DNA of 6,975 bases from NCBI GenBank assembly GCA_009784355.1, contig WRBU01000060.1, positions 1 to 6,975 of the forward strand, read 5' to 3'. This DNA is from Defluviitaleaceae bacterium. Its GTDB lineage: Bacteria > Bacillota > Clostridia > Lachnospirales > WRAX01. The notes under the pieces are model-generated. The model had not been told where the DNA came from and searched no databases. It saw nothing but the letters and a program-made list of their open reading frames with translations. Both the position numbers and the translations under genes were made by a program. Shown here piece by piece: positions 1-4,860 of this stretch (positions are counted from its first letter, which is position 1; the number at the start of each line of letters is the position of its first letter).

Positions 1-123
1 ATAAGAAAACACACCAAAGAAAACAGACCCCGTAACAGGCGAGGTGTAAAAGTGAAGACAATAAAACAAATAGCGGAAGAAATAGGCGTCAGCAAGCAGG
101 CAATATACAAGCGGATAAACAAA
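1..123. repeat. Terminal direct repeat, left copy (contig overlap of a circular molecule)
   Basis: These 123 bases match the last 123 bases of the window exactly. The repeat begins inside the stop region of a small gene (TAA at 2-4) and ends inside the coding sequence that starts at 52, so it does not follow gene boundaries. That is what assembly overlap of a circle gives, rather than a biological terminal repeat. The real molecule would be about 6,852 bp. A true long terminal repeat is possible but less likely, because a rolling-circle Rep and origin are present. Confidence 0.93.
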
Positions 124-558
124 GAGCCACTGTCAACTAAGCTGTCAACTAAGTTGACAACCGTTGACAACCGGTTGACAGTGTCGGTTGACGGTGAAAT
201 ATTGATAAAACAAGCCTTTTCGCAAATCATTGATAACCAAATCTGCAAGCAGGTTGACGAAACGCCAACCAAAAATGACGAAGTGGTTGACGAATCGCCA
301 ACCAAGGTTGACGAAACACCAACCACAGTTGACAGTGGAATCATAGAAATGCTTAAAAAAAACATAAACATACTGCAATTACAACTAGATACAAAAGACA
401 AGCAAATAGAAGACCTGTCTACGGCCCTAGTGGCAGCCCAACAAACCGCAGCAGCAGCCCAAGCCCTCCACGCTGGCACAATGAAGCACTTGGCAATGGA
501 AGAAGAAAAGCCAGGGTTCATTGCAAGAATATTTGGCAGAAGGATGAAACAGGAATGA
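52..558 (+). CDS. Plasmid replication-associated HTH/coiled-coil protein, DUF536-like
   Basis: The 168-aa protein starts at GTG, 5 bases after GAGGTG (41-46). Residues 2-24 form a helix-turn-helix (IAEEIGVSKQAIYKRI) and should bind DNA. Residues 68-94 hold three VDE[TS]PT repeats. Residues 97-145 look like an amphipathic, Ala/Gln-rich coiled coil, and the tail (PGFIARIFGRR) is basic and aromatic. N-terminal HTH, middle coil and short basic tail is the layout of DUF536 proteins, which accompany replication genes on many Gram-positive plasmids. Their exact job is unsettled: copy control or partition accessory are plausible. It lies downstream of rep and the 48-aa gene on the circle and shares ATGA with the next gene, which implies co-transcription. 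Oddly, codons 27-94 carry a dense GTTGAC repeat cluster that may be its own binding array (inference). The family call is by remembered similarity. Confidence 0.75.
   Translation: MKTIKQIAEEIGVSKQAIYKRINKEPLSTKLSTKLTTVDNRLTVSVDGEILIKQAFSQIIDNQICKQVDETPTKNDEVVDESPTKVDETPTTVDSGIIEMLKKNINILQLQLDTKDKQIEDLSTALVAAQQTAAAAQALHAGTMKHLAMEEEKPGFIARIFGRRMKQE
132..333. repeat. Iteron-like cluster of ten GTTGAC/GTCAAC motifs inside a coding sequence
   Basis: GTCAAC occurs at 132-137 and 144-149. GTTGAC occurs at 153-158, 163-168, 174-179, 187-192, 253-258, 286-291, 307-312 and 328-333. The motif is not confined to one reading frame: it encodes Val-Asp at 163, 187, 253, 286, 307 and 328, is shifted within Leu-Thr codons at 153 and 174, and appears inverted within Ser-Thr codons at 132 and 144. 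Selection on protein alone would not give this, so a DNA-level function such as iterons, an operator array or a partition site is plausible. The 3' part also contains 21-bp near-repeats at 252-272, 285-305 and 306-326, each bounded by GGTTG and CAACC. Confidence 0.8.
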
Positions 559-1577
559 GAGAGAAAATAAATGTGCTGATGAAGAAAGAGATAAGTGCGT
601 TAGCGCTAGTTGTATTCACGCTAATAATATTAGTTGCATGCACAAATGATAGTAACACACAGAAACAAGTAGGAGATATTAAAATGTATATATTGTACGA
701 TGAAAATGGAAACATAAATGAGATATTGCATAATGAAAGAGAAGAAGAATTAACGGCAAAAGAATCTCCATATGAAGCGCCAATAAGATACAATTGCATA
801 AATGGAGAAGTAATTTACATTGAGGGTATAAGTGAAAAAGAGTGGGTCATTCCAGAAAATATAGACTGGGTTAGTATTAGAATAATATGTGACGATGGAA
901 TACAAAGAGAGGTTATTGTTTTAAGTGAAACACAAAAGCATGGTGATATAAAAGCAGGCAGCAGGGTAAGAGTATATTGGCCAATAAATTCACCAGTATT
1001 TTCAGGAGAAACATCTGTGTATATAGCCTTTGCAATAGCAACAGAAGATGTGGTGTTTGAGCTAAATGTAGAACAAATTAATTGTATATCGCAATTTATA
1101 ACAGCACCATATGAAATGTATTCAATGTGGCCCGAAATGGAAATAGAAAAGTTTGCACTCCCTAATGTATATAATAGAGATAGTTTTGAAGTATTGGAGA
1201 AGCTAATAATAGCGTATGGAATAGAGTTAGAGGAATGGCCAATTTTACTGGATGACGGGACTATAATGGTGCCGTTACAAAGTGCAATAGGTGGGACTGC
1301 AATGGGATATATAACACTTGGGCATAGAATCTTTGATGATGGTGCACTCCTTATGAATGTGTCATGCGGATCCATGGCGGGGATTAGGCATATTGCAGTG
1401 GGAAGTACTAAGGTGAATACGACAGGGGGGCAAATGGAAATGTGTACAGCTCCTATTGTAATCGAAGGTATAGTTTATGTGCCGCTATTAAGTTTTTTTA
1501 GAGATGTTAGGCCATTTGTAAATACGAGCGCTGAAATATATGAAGATAGGATAGAAATATTCCTTGTCCAGGAATAG
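555..1577 (+). CDS. Putative lipoprotein with C-terminal copper-amine-oxidase-N-like (stalk) domain
   Basis: The 340-aa protein has a lipoprotein signal: basic start, hydrophobic core (residues 13-28) and lipobox L-V-A-C with Cys29 as the likely lipidated residue. It should therefore be anchored outside the membrane. The middle (about 40-215) is unrecognised. Residues 230-337 show the paired pattern of copper amine oxidase N-terminal-like domains (PF07833): DDGTIMVPLQ and, later, IVIEGIVYVPLLSFF followed by a terminal beta-strand. Despite the name, this domain in Firmicutes is a cell-surface module with no implied oxidase activity. ATG 555 overlaps the upstream stop (ATGA), with AGAAGG at 538-543 about 11 bases ahead. 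ATG 579 would give a more compact signal peptide, so the exact start is uncertain. It is probably the last gene of the rep operon, followed by a terminator. A surface role such as entry exclusion or adhesion is only a guess. Confidence 0.72.
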   Translation: MREKINVLMKKEISALALVVFTLIILVACTNDSNTQKQVGDIKMYILYDENGNINEILHNEREEELTAKESPYEAPIRYNCINGEVIYIEGISEKEWVIPENIDWVSIRIICDDGIQREVIVLSETQKHGDIKAGSRVRVYWPINSPVFSGETSVYIAFAIATEDVVFELNVEQINCISQFITAPYEMYSMWPEMEIEKFALPNVYNRDSFEVLEKLIIAYGIELEEWPILLDDGTIMVPLQSAIGGTAMGYITLGHRIFDDGALLMNVSCGSMAGIRHIAVGSTKVNTTGGQMEMCTAPIVIEGIVYVPLLSFFRDVRPFVNTSAEIYEDRIEIFLVQE

Positions 1578-1578
1578 C

Positions 1579-1609
1579 AAAAAAGCACCATTAAGCAGGT
1601 GCTTTTTTT
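1579..1609. terminator. Rho-independent terminator, bidirectional, between convergent genes
   Basis: The stem is AAAAAAGCACC (1579-1589) against GGTGC plus T7 (1598-1609), with loop 1590-1597. An A-tract on one side and a T-tract on the other let it work in both directions. It begins just after the lipoprotein stop and lies 21 bases beyond the end of the minus-strand NAGPA gene, so it serves both. Confidence 0.9.
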
Positions 1610-1630
1610 GTTGTTTAAATATGGTTGTGG

Positions 1631-2428
1631 TTACCTAAATGATATCTGGCATACAGGGCTTCGGCGTGGGTCACTTGCAGCAGATAATTGAGCGCCAGTG
1701 GGAGTAAGTATTCTTGTTGTGCCACCGCCGTCAAGGGAAAGCCCCATGGTGCATCCAAGGTGTGTTCTTAGTAGATTGTGCATGTCAAAGTATGTTGCAC
1801 CAACACCTGTTTGAACACTTATGCTGCTAAGATTGTCATCAATTCCAGAAGCGGTTATGCCTGTAGACATGATGCCAAATAGTATACGCCTGCTAGTGGG
1901 ATTAAAAGCGATGAATGTACGTGCCCTTCTAGTAGTTAGATTTGGCACCCAGGTATTAGCAACTGATGCGGTATAGAGAGATTGAATTCGCTGTGTCATT
2001 GCGTTTACACCGTTGACGTTTTCATTAAGGAATAAACTAACGCCTCCAATTGCCCATGATATGTTGCTAGGAACGTTGGCAAGCTGTGAAATATTAGATG
2101 CCCTATTTGTGAATAAAGGTGCATGCCCAGGAGGGCCTCCCGCGAATAAGTGCATGCTGCTTAAACCCGTAGTGTTATCATTCCAGTTAGCATTGTTCTC
2201 ATGACCACGGTTAGCTACAGGTGCACCTCTAAATGAGTGGAAAGCTGATACTGTGTTGTTGTTACCAAAAAAAGAGGCGTTAGTACCCTGACGTTGCAGT
2301 TGTGGATTATTGTTGGGATGAATTTCAAGGTTTTCTGGTGCGACTTCATACCATCTTACAAAAATGGTTCTAGAGATATTGCTGACAGGATCTCTGCTGA
2401 CATAGTTTGCGGTTCTATATGTTGCCAT
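1631..2428 (-). CDS. Phosphodiester glycosidase (NAGPA, PF09992) domain protein
   Basis: The 265-aa protein shows family landmarks in order: GTNASFFGNN (48-57, matching the usual GINGGFF), AIGGVSLFLNENV (126-138, matching GGGPxLVxxG), RRARTFIAFNP (167-177, matching PRTAIGI), an aliphatic helix ending GLSLDGGGTTRI (229-240, matching LNLDGGGSST), and a C-terminal RRSPVCQISF (256-264, matching RPVxxAI). Asp233 and Gly234-236 form the signature loop. Known members remove GlcNAc from phosphodiesters (mammalian uncovering enzyme) or act on envelope or exopolysaccharide glycans in bacteria. The substrate here is unknown. No signal peptide is visible, which is odd for an envelope-acting enzyme and could mean release by lysis or a cytoplasmic substrate. 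AAAGGAG (2437-2443 on the plus strand, read in reverse) lies 8 bases before ATG. It is downstream of the Mor-type gene, which may activate it (inference). The region from residue 58 to 120 is Asn/Gly-rich and not recognised. Confidence 0.78.
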   Translation of the reverse strand: MATYRTANYVSRDPVSNISRTIFVRWYEVAPENLEIHPNNNPQLQRQGTNASFFGNNNTVSAFHSFRGAPVANRGHENNANWNDNTTGLSSMHLFAGGPPGHAPLFTNRASNISQLANVPSNISWAIGGVSLFLNENVNGVNAMTQRIQSLYTASVANTWVPNLTTRRARTFIAFNPTSRRILFGIMSTGITASGIDDNLSSISVQTGVGATYFDMHNLLRTHLGCTMGLSLDGGGTTRILTPTGAQLSAASDPRRSPVCQISFR

Positions 2429-2544
2429 TATTGAATCTCCTTTCGAGTTAGCATTAAAGCTAAAAATAAAATAGGTTATTGTTTTGAAGCTGACTGATCA
2501 GATCGCTTGCAAAAATAATAACCGCAAAAGAAGACCTGAAATAG
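2429..2544 (-). promoter_or_regulatory. Leader / intergenic region upstream of the NAGPA-domain gene
   Basis: This gap separates the Mor-type and NAGPA genes. It carries the NAGPA ribosome binding site and a small hairpin (TTAGC 2448-2452 with GCTAA 2459-2463). I find no convincing -35/-10 pair on the minus strand. That fits either read-through from the Mor promoter or an activator-dependent promoter lacking a good -35, which is typical of Mor-activated promoters (established for phage Mu; applied here by inference). Confidence 0.4.
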
Positions 2545-2570
2545 GTGAACGGTTCACTGGAACCGTTCAC
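2545..2570. promoter_or_regulatory. Perfect 11-bp inverted repeat at the Mor gene stop (operator or hairpin)
   Basis: GTGAACGGTTC (2545-2555) is followed by loop ACTG (2556-2559) and its exact reverse complement (2560-2570). The right arm contains the stop codon of the Mor-type gene. Neither strand has a T-tract after the stem, so it is not a standard terminator. A dyad this perfect upstream of the NAGPA gene suggests a protein-binding site, with the Mor-family protein as first candidate, or an RNA stem that stabilises or attenuates the dicistronic message. Confidence 0.7.
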
Positions 2571-2854
2571 ACTAAAAGAGACAGATCTTTAACAAGATTG
2601 CGGATATACCGCTCACTAAGCCCGTAGTCTTTAGCTAATGAACGAATCTTTTTACCGTTGTATTGGGTATGTATTTCAGTGTCAATGCAGTCTTTAAATA
2701 TTGACTTAAGACTGGGCACATAAACACTGCTGCCACTAAAAGCCCTGGAAAATGCAGCAATAGCATCAATACCGTTTAAGTCAATAATTTCATCATATGG
2801 TGGAAGAACAAGGTCTTTGTGAAGCATAACGGCCTCTCTTATTTTTGTGTTCAT
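2567..2854 (-). CDS. Mor-family transcriptional activator
   Basis: The 95-aa protein matches the Mor/C activator family (PF08765), named for the phage Mu middle-operon activator. Residues 19-47 (PYDEIIDLNGIDAIAAFSRAFSGSSVYVP) fit the family's dimerisation part with its GxxxYxP turn. Residues 65-90 (YNGKKIRSLAKDYGLSERYIRNLVKD) form the DNA-binding helix-turn-helix. Length is close to the family norm of about 100-130. AAAGGAG (2863-2869 on the plus strand, read in reverse) sits 8 bases before ATG. Such genes are common on clostridial phages and plasmids. It is the first gene of a two-gene minus-strand unit, so its likely targets are its own promoter and the NAGPA gene (inference). Confidence 0.85.
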   Translation of the reverse strand: MNTKIREAVMLHKDLVLPPYDEIIDLNGIDAIAAFSRAFSGSSVYVPSLKSIFKDCIDTEIHTQYNGKKIRSLAKDYGLSERYIRNLVKDLSLLV

Positions 2855-2926
2855 CAGATAGACTCCTTTGTGAGAAAAATGGCATATTGCGCAAATTACA
2901 CAATGAGGGCTTTTGTAATGTCGTTA

Positions 2927-2955
2927 ATTATGCATATAGAGCAATTTAATCGCAA
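2927..2955 (-). promoter_or_regulatory. Candidate promoter of the Mor-NAGPA unit
   Basis: On the minus strand, TTGCGA (2950-2955) and CATAAT (2927-2932) are separated by 17 bases. Transcription would start near 2920. Around that point lie ATTACA (2895-2900) and TGTAAT (2914-2919), a 6-bp inverted repeat well placed as an autoregulatory operator. Further into the leader is the palindrome TTGCGCAA (2887-2894). Confidence 0.5.
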
Positions 2956-3025
2956 TGTAGTCTAACCCCCGCAAAACATGCTATGCCTTGTCCAAAGCAT
3001 GTGTTAAATAATACGCCTGATTACG

Positions 3026-3054
3026 TTTACAACATCTAAGAATAAGTCTAATAA
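3026..3054 (+). promoter_or_regulatory. Candidate promoter of the serine recombinase
   Basis: TTTACA (3026-3031), a 17-base spacer and TAATAA (3049-3054) form a good sigma-A-like promoter. The start would fall near 3060, so the message would begin almost directly with the hairpin at 3062. Confidence 0.55.
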
Positions 3055-3061
3055 ATAAACC

Positions 3062-3099
3062 GGCCCCCTGTGATAGCATAATCACAAGGGGCCATTTTT
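3062..3099 (+). terminator. Leader hairpin / attenuator-like terminator upstream of the recombinase
   Basis: GGCCCC-C-TGTGAT (3062-3074) pairs with ATCACA-A-GGGGCC (3081-3093) through two 6-bp stems and one C/A mismatch. The loop is AGCATA and ATTTTTA follows. It sits between the promoter candidate and the recombinase start, where it would dampen expression or stop read-through. The T-run is short, so termination may be partial. It could instead be a 5' stabilising stem. Confidence 0.65.
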
Positions 3100-3151
3100 A
3101 CGTTTACACACAAATAAATTACACACTTAGAAAGGAGAGAATACAAAGCAA

Positions 3152-3736
3152 ATGACCTACGGATACGCCCGATGCAGCACCAACGAAACCAAGCAAGACA
3201 TAGACCGCCAAAAACGAGAATTGCGAAAAATGGGAGCCACAGAAATATACTTCGAGTATGAATCAGGTGCAACATTAAATAGACCAGAACTAAATAAAAT
3301 CCTAAACCATGTAAGACATGGAGACACAATCATAACAACCGAAGTGTCACGCATAACCCGTAGTTTAAAGCAACTATGCGACATAATAGAACTTTGCAAA
3401 ATGCGAAATTTAAAATTAATAATAGGCACACTAATAATAGACTGCACCGGCCCCATGGACGCCATGACAGAGGCCATGTTAAAAATCATGGGCGTATTCG
3501 CAGAATTAGAACGCTCTATGACCATTGAACGCATCCAGAGTGGTTTGGCCCACGCCAAAGCAAAAGGCGTTCGTTTGGGCCGTCCTAGGCTGTCTGTGCG
3601 GGACATCCCAAAAAAGGTGACAGAAACATTTAACCTATACCGGTCTGGCCAGCTCTCAAAATCCGACTATGCCCGCCTATGCGGAATATCCCGCCCAACC
3701 CTATACAAGTACATAGCCCTAATGACAGACGGGTAA
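3152..3736 (+). CDS. Small serine recombinase (resolvase/invertase family)
   Basis: The 194-aa protein has the size and order of a resolvase or invertase. The N-terminal catalytic domain opens YGYARCST, with Arg7 and the nucleophile Ser9. EVSRITRSL (64-72) carries the two active-site arginines, Arg67 and Arg70; the Asp usual before the first is Ser66 here. FAELERSMTIERIQSGLAHAK is the long E-helix, and VRLGRP leads to the DNA-binding part. Residues about 166-190 form a C-terminal helix-turn-helix (SKSDYARLCGISRPTLYKY). It makes a covalent serine-DNA link and exchanges strands at paired sites. On a small plasmid the natural role is resolving multimers; inversion is possible. AAAGGAGAG (3131-3139) lies 12 bases upstream, rather far, but no better start is seen. 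Candidate sites are the direct repeats just upstream and the palindromic element just downstream. Confidence 0.92.
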   Translation: MTYGYARCSTNETKQDIDRQKRELRKMGATEIYFEYESGATLNRPELNKILNHVRHGDTIITTEVSRITRSLKQLCDIIELCKMRNLKLIIGTLIIDCTGPMDAMTEAMLKIMGVFAELERSMTIERIQSGLAHAKAKGVRLGRPRLSVRDIPKKVTETFNLYRSGQLSKSDYARLCGISRPTLYKYIALMTDG

Positions 3737-3759
3737 AGCCATGGTAAGTGGAAAGCCCC

Positions 3760-4041
3760 GGGGGGCCGTGGCCACAGGGCCTGGGGGGGTTGGCAACTAC
3801 CGCAGCGCGATAGCCAACCATATCGTCCAAAAGAAAACTGTCTCGGTCGCGCTGCTTTCGCAAAACTCATATTTTGCAAATAGTTGGGCCTGTGCCGGAA
3901 AAACCGCCGGCACAACCCCAACTACCGCTCGCGCGTCAATGTTCACACAAAGCAAAAGGCTTCGTCCACGCGGCTTTCGCAAAATAAGCAGTTTTGCGAA
4001 TAGTTGCCTACCAGCCCCAGGCCCCGTGGCCACAGCCCCCC
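3760..4041. repeat. Large GC-rich branched inverted-repeat element
   Basis: The outer arms 3760-3799 and 4001-4041 are imperfect inverted repeats of about 40 nt: GGGGGGC-GTGGCCAC-GGGCCTGGGG on the left pairs with the matching right arm, and both end in GGCAACTA/TAGTTGCC at the inner edge. Inside are five further stems: GCAGCGCGA 3802-3810 with TCGCGCTGC 3847-3855; CGCAAAA/TTTTGC at 3859-3877; TAGTTGGG-CC-TGTGCCGG 3881-3898 with its partner 3907-3924; CGCGT 3932-3936 with ACGCG 3968-3972; and TTCGCAAAA 3977-3985 with TTTTGCGAA 3992-4000. The base composition is much richer in GC than the surrounding genes. No ribosome binding site or coding-like pattern is evident. It may be a single-strand origin, a recombination site, a structured RNA or a MITE-like insertion. 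ATGGTA at 3741-3746 and 4067-4072 could be a target duplication, but this is weak. Confidence 0.85.
3794..4006 (+). repeat. Two related about 90-nt sub-units (direct repeat) within the palindromic element
   Basis: Unit A is 3794-3886 and unit B is 3919-4006. Both start CAACTACCGC (3794-3803; 3919-3928). Both contain GCTTTCGCAAAA (3854-3865; 3973-3984) followed by a TTTTGC[A/G]AA half and TAGTTG (3872-3886; 3992-4006). Each unit is thus bounded by CAACTA and TAGTTG, which can pair within the unit or with the other unit. The spacing between copies is about 119-125 bp. The middle parts of the two units differ. Confidence 0.75.
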
Positions 4042-4155
4042 TACACTACCAGCCTATCCAGAACGAATGGTAGAAAAACAAGTTTGTCGCGTCAATGAAA
4101 AAAACAAACCAAAACACACCATCCGCAGGCAAACCACAAAAAAGAAAAGAGGATA
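4042..4155. other. Noncoding A-rich spacer
   Basis: No gene is supported here. The stretch is rich in A and C and contains a second CGCGTCAATG (4088-4097; first at 3932-3941 inside the palindromic element) and a short GTTTGT/ACAAAC inverted pair (4082-4087, 4104-4109). I assign no function. Confidence 0.4.
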
Positions 4156-4192
4156 AAAGGGGCTCATTTGAAATTCACAAATGAGCCTCTTT
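4156..4192. terminator. Strong hairpin, probable terminator
   Basis: AAAGGGGCTCATTTG (4156-4170) pairs with CAAATGAGCCTCTTT (4178-4192) over 15 positions, with a single G-T wobble and loop AAATTCA. The minus-strand side continues T-rich and the plus side less so, so it may end transcription better leftward. It isolates the toxin-antitoxin promoter from the upstream region. Confidence 0.7.
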
Positions 4193-4217
4193 CAATTCTC
4201 CTTGCTGCCCAAAGGCC

Positions 4218-4265
4218 GTCAAGGGAAAAACCACCCTTGACAGCCGCCAACATTTTGCATAAAAG
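4218..4265 (+). promoter_or_regulatory. Toxin-antitoxin promoter with overlapping inverted-repeat operator
   Basis: Consensus TTGACA (4237-4242), a 17-base spacer and TAAAAG (4260-4265) form the promoter. The -35 lies in the right arm of a perfect 8-bp inverted repeat, GTCAAGGG (4218-4225) and CCCTTGAC (4234-4241). Toxin-antitoxin modules are normally autorepressed by the antitoxin or the complex at such dyads (established for BrnTA-like systems; assignment to this site is inference). Confidence 0.6.
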
Positions 4266-4306
4266 ATTAAGCGACCTGAAAATAAAAGAGAACCAAGGAG
4301 AAACAT

Positions 4307-4618
4307 ATGCCTACAGAGTCATACGAATTTCGAGGTCAAAGCTTCGAATGGGATAGAGATAAAAATCTGCGCAACATAGAAAAGCACGGAATAACATTCA
4401 AAATGGCTGCACTTGCGTTTTTTGACCCAAACGCAGAAGCCTATGAAGACGAAGGGCATTCCCATGATGAAGATAGATTTATCATTATCGGATTTGGTGA
4501 AAATAATAAAATCATGACAGTCTGCCACTGTTACCGAGAAGATGAAAAAATAAGAATAATATCAGCAAGAAAAGCGACAAAACCAGAGGAAGAATTATAC
4601 GGAGGTGCATTTCAATGA
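4307..4618 (+). CDS. brnT: BrnT-family toxin (type II toxin-antitoxin ribonuclease)
   Basis: The 103-aa protein fits BrnT (PF04365), a RelE-fold ribonuclease toxin that blocks translation. Diagnostic stretches are FEWDRDKNLRNIEKHGITF (13-31), the usual 'FEWDxxKxxxNxxKHGVxF', then an acidic H/D/E-rich middle with DRFIIIGF, and the C-terminal IRIISARKATKPEEELY (82-98), the usual 'RIISARxAxxxExxxY'. The length is typical at about 90-105 aa. AAGGAG (4295-4300) sits 6 bases before ATG. The toxin comes first and overlaps the antitoxin by ATGA, as in known brnTA operons. Confidence 0.9.
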   Translation: MPTESYEFRGQSFEWDRDKNLRNIEKHGITFKMAALAFFDPNAEAYEDEGHSHDEDRFIIIGFGENNKIMTVCHCYREDEKIRIISARKATKPEEELYGGAFQ

Positions 4619-4860
4619 ATGACTATGCCACTATAGATTTAAGCGATATTCCCGAAATAAAAAAAACAGCCAAGTCCCGGAAAAATCCATACTTTGAAAA
4701 AATCATGAAAAACGGATTTTCCATAACAGAACACTATGGCCCAGAAGATGTTGCAGCAATAATAAAAGGGGTATGTACGCGTAAAATTGATATCTTAAGC
4801 CTAGACCCAGAAGAGCAAAAAGCCCTAGAGAGATACAAGAAGGCCCATGGATATGAGTAA
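4615..4860 (+). CDS. Putative antitoxin partner of the BrnT toxin
   Basis: The 81-aa protein follows the toxin with an ATGA overlap and its own GGAGGTG (4601-4607) 7 bases before ATG. The core NPYFEKIMKNGFSITEHYGPEDVA (24-47) resembles small proteins found after BrnT-like toxins in Firmicutes. The acidic N-terminus and Lys/Glu-rich end (residues 62-81) suit an antitoxin that wraps a basic toxin. It does not clearly show the ribbon-helix-helix of classic BrnA, so I call it antitoxin by position plus partial likeness and leave the symbol empty. Confidence 0.75.
   Translation: MNDYATIDLSDIPEIKKTAKSRKNPYFEKIMKNGFSITEHYGPEDVAAIIKGVCTRKIDILSLDPEEQKALERYKKAHGYE

Larger units (their letters stand above)
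3021..3108. repeat. 11-bp direct repeat TTACGTTTACA flanking the leader hairpin
   Basis: TTACGTTTACA occurs at 3021-3031 and 3098-3108, 77 bp apart, on either side of the hairpin 3062-3093 and just before the serine recombinase gene. Recombinases of this family often have their recombination and binding sites beside their gene, so these could be res sub-sites or regulatory sites. The first copy also supplies the -35 of the candidate promoter. No function is proven. Confidence 0.45.

Noticed and set aside
252..326. CRISPR array
   Set aside because: The repeats are tandem, without unique spacers, and encode an in-frame peptide repeat.
145..378. 77-aa minus-strand ORF with a repeated GWRFVN pattern
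   Set aside because: The repeat is simply the reverse reading of the 21-bp repeats in the real plus-strand gene.
3152..3736. Serine recombinase as an IS607-type transposase
   Set aside because: The catalytic domain is N-terminal with a C-terminal HTH, the resolvase/invertase order; IS607 enzymes have an N-terminal MerR-like HTH, and no TnpB gene is present.
3741..4073. 110-aa plus-strand ORF and several minus-strand ORFs over the GC-rich region
   Set aside because: No ribosome binding site. The sequence is explained by nested inverted repeats, and open frames on both strands are expected in such GC-rich palindromes.
1727..4228. Shared 14-mer GCCGTCAAGGGAAA at 1727-1740 and 4215-4228
   Set aside because: The first copy encodes the conserved SLDGG of the NAGPA gene in reverse and the second is part of the toxin promoter dyad. 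Coincidence is the simplest reading.
4168..4356. 62-aa ORF before the toxin gene
   Set aside because: It begins within a hairpin, runs over the toxin promoter and start, and lacks a ribosome site.
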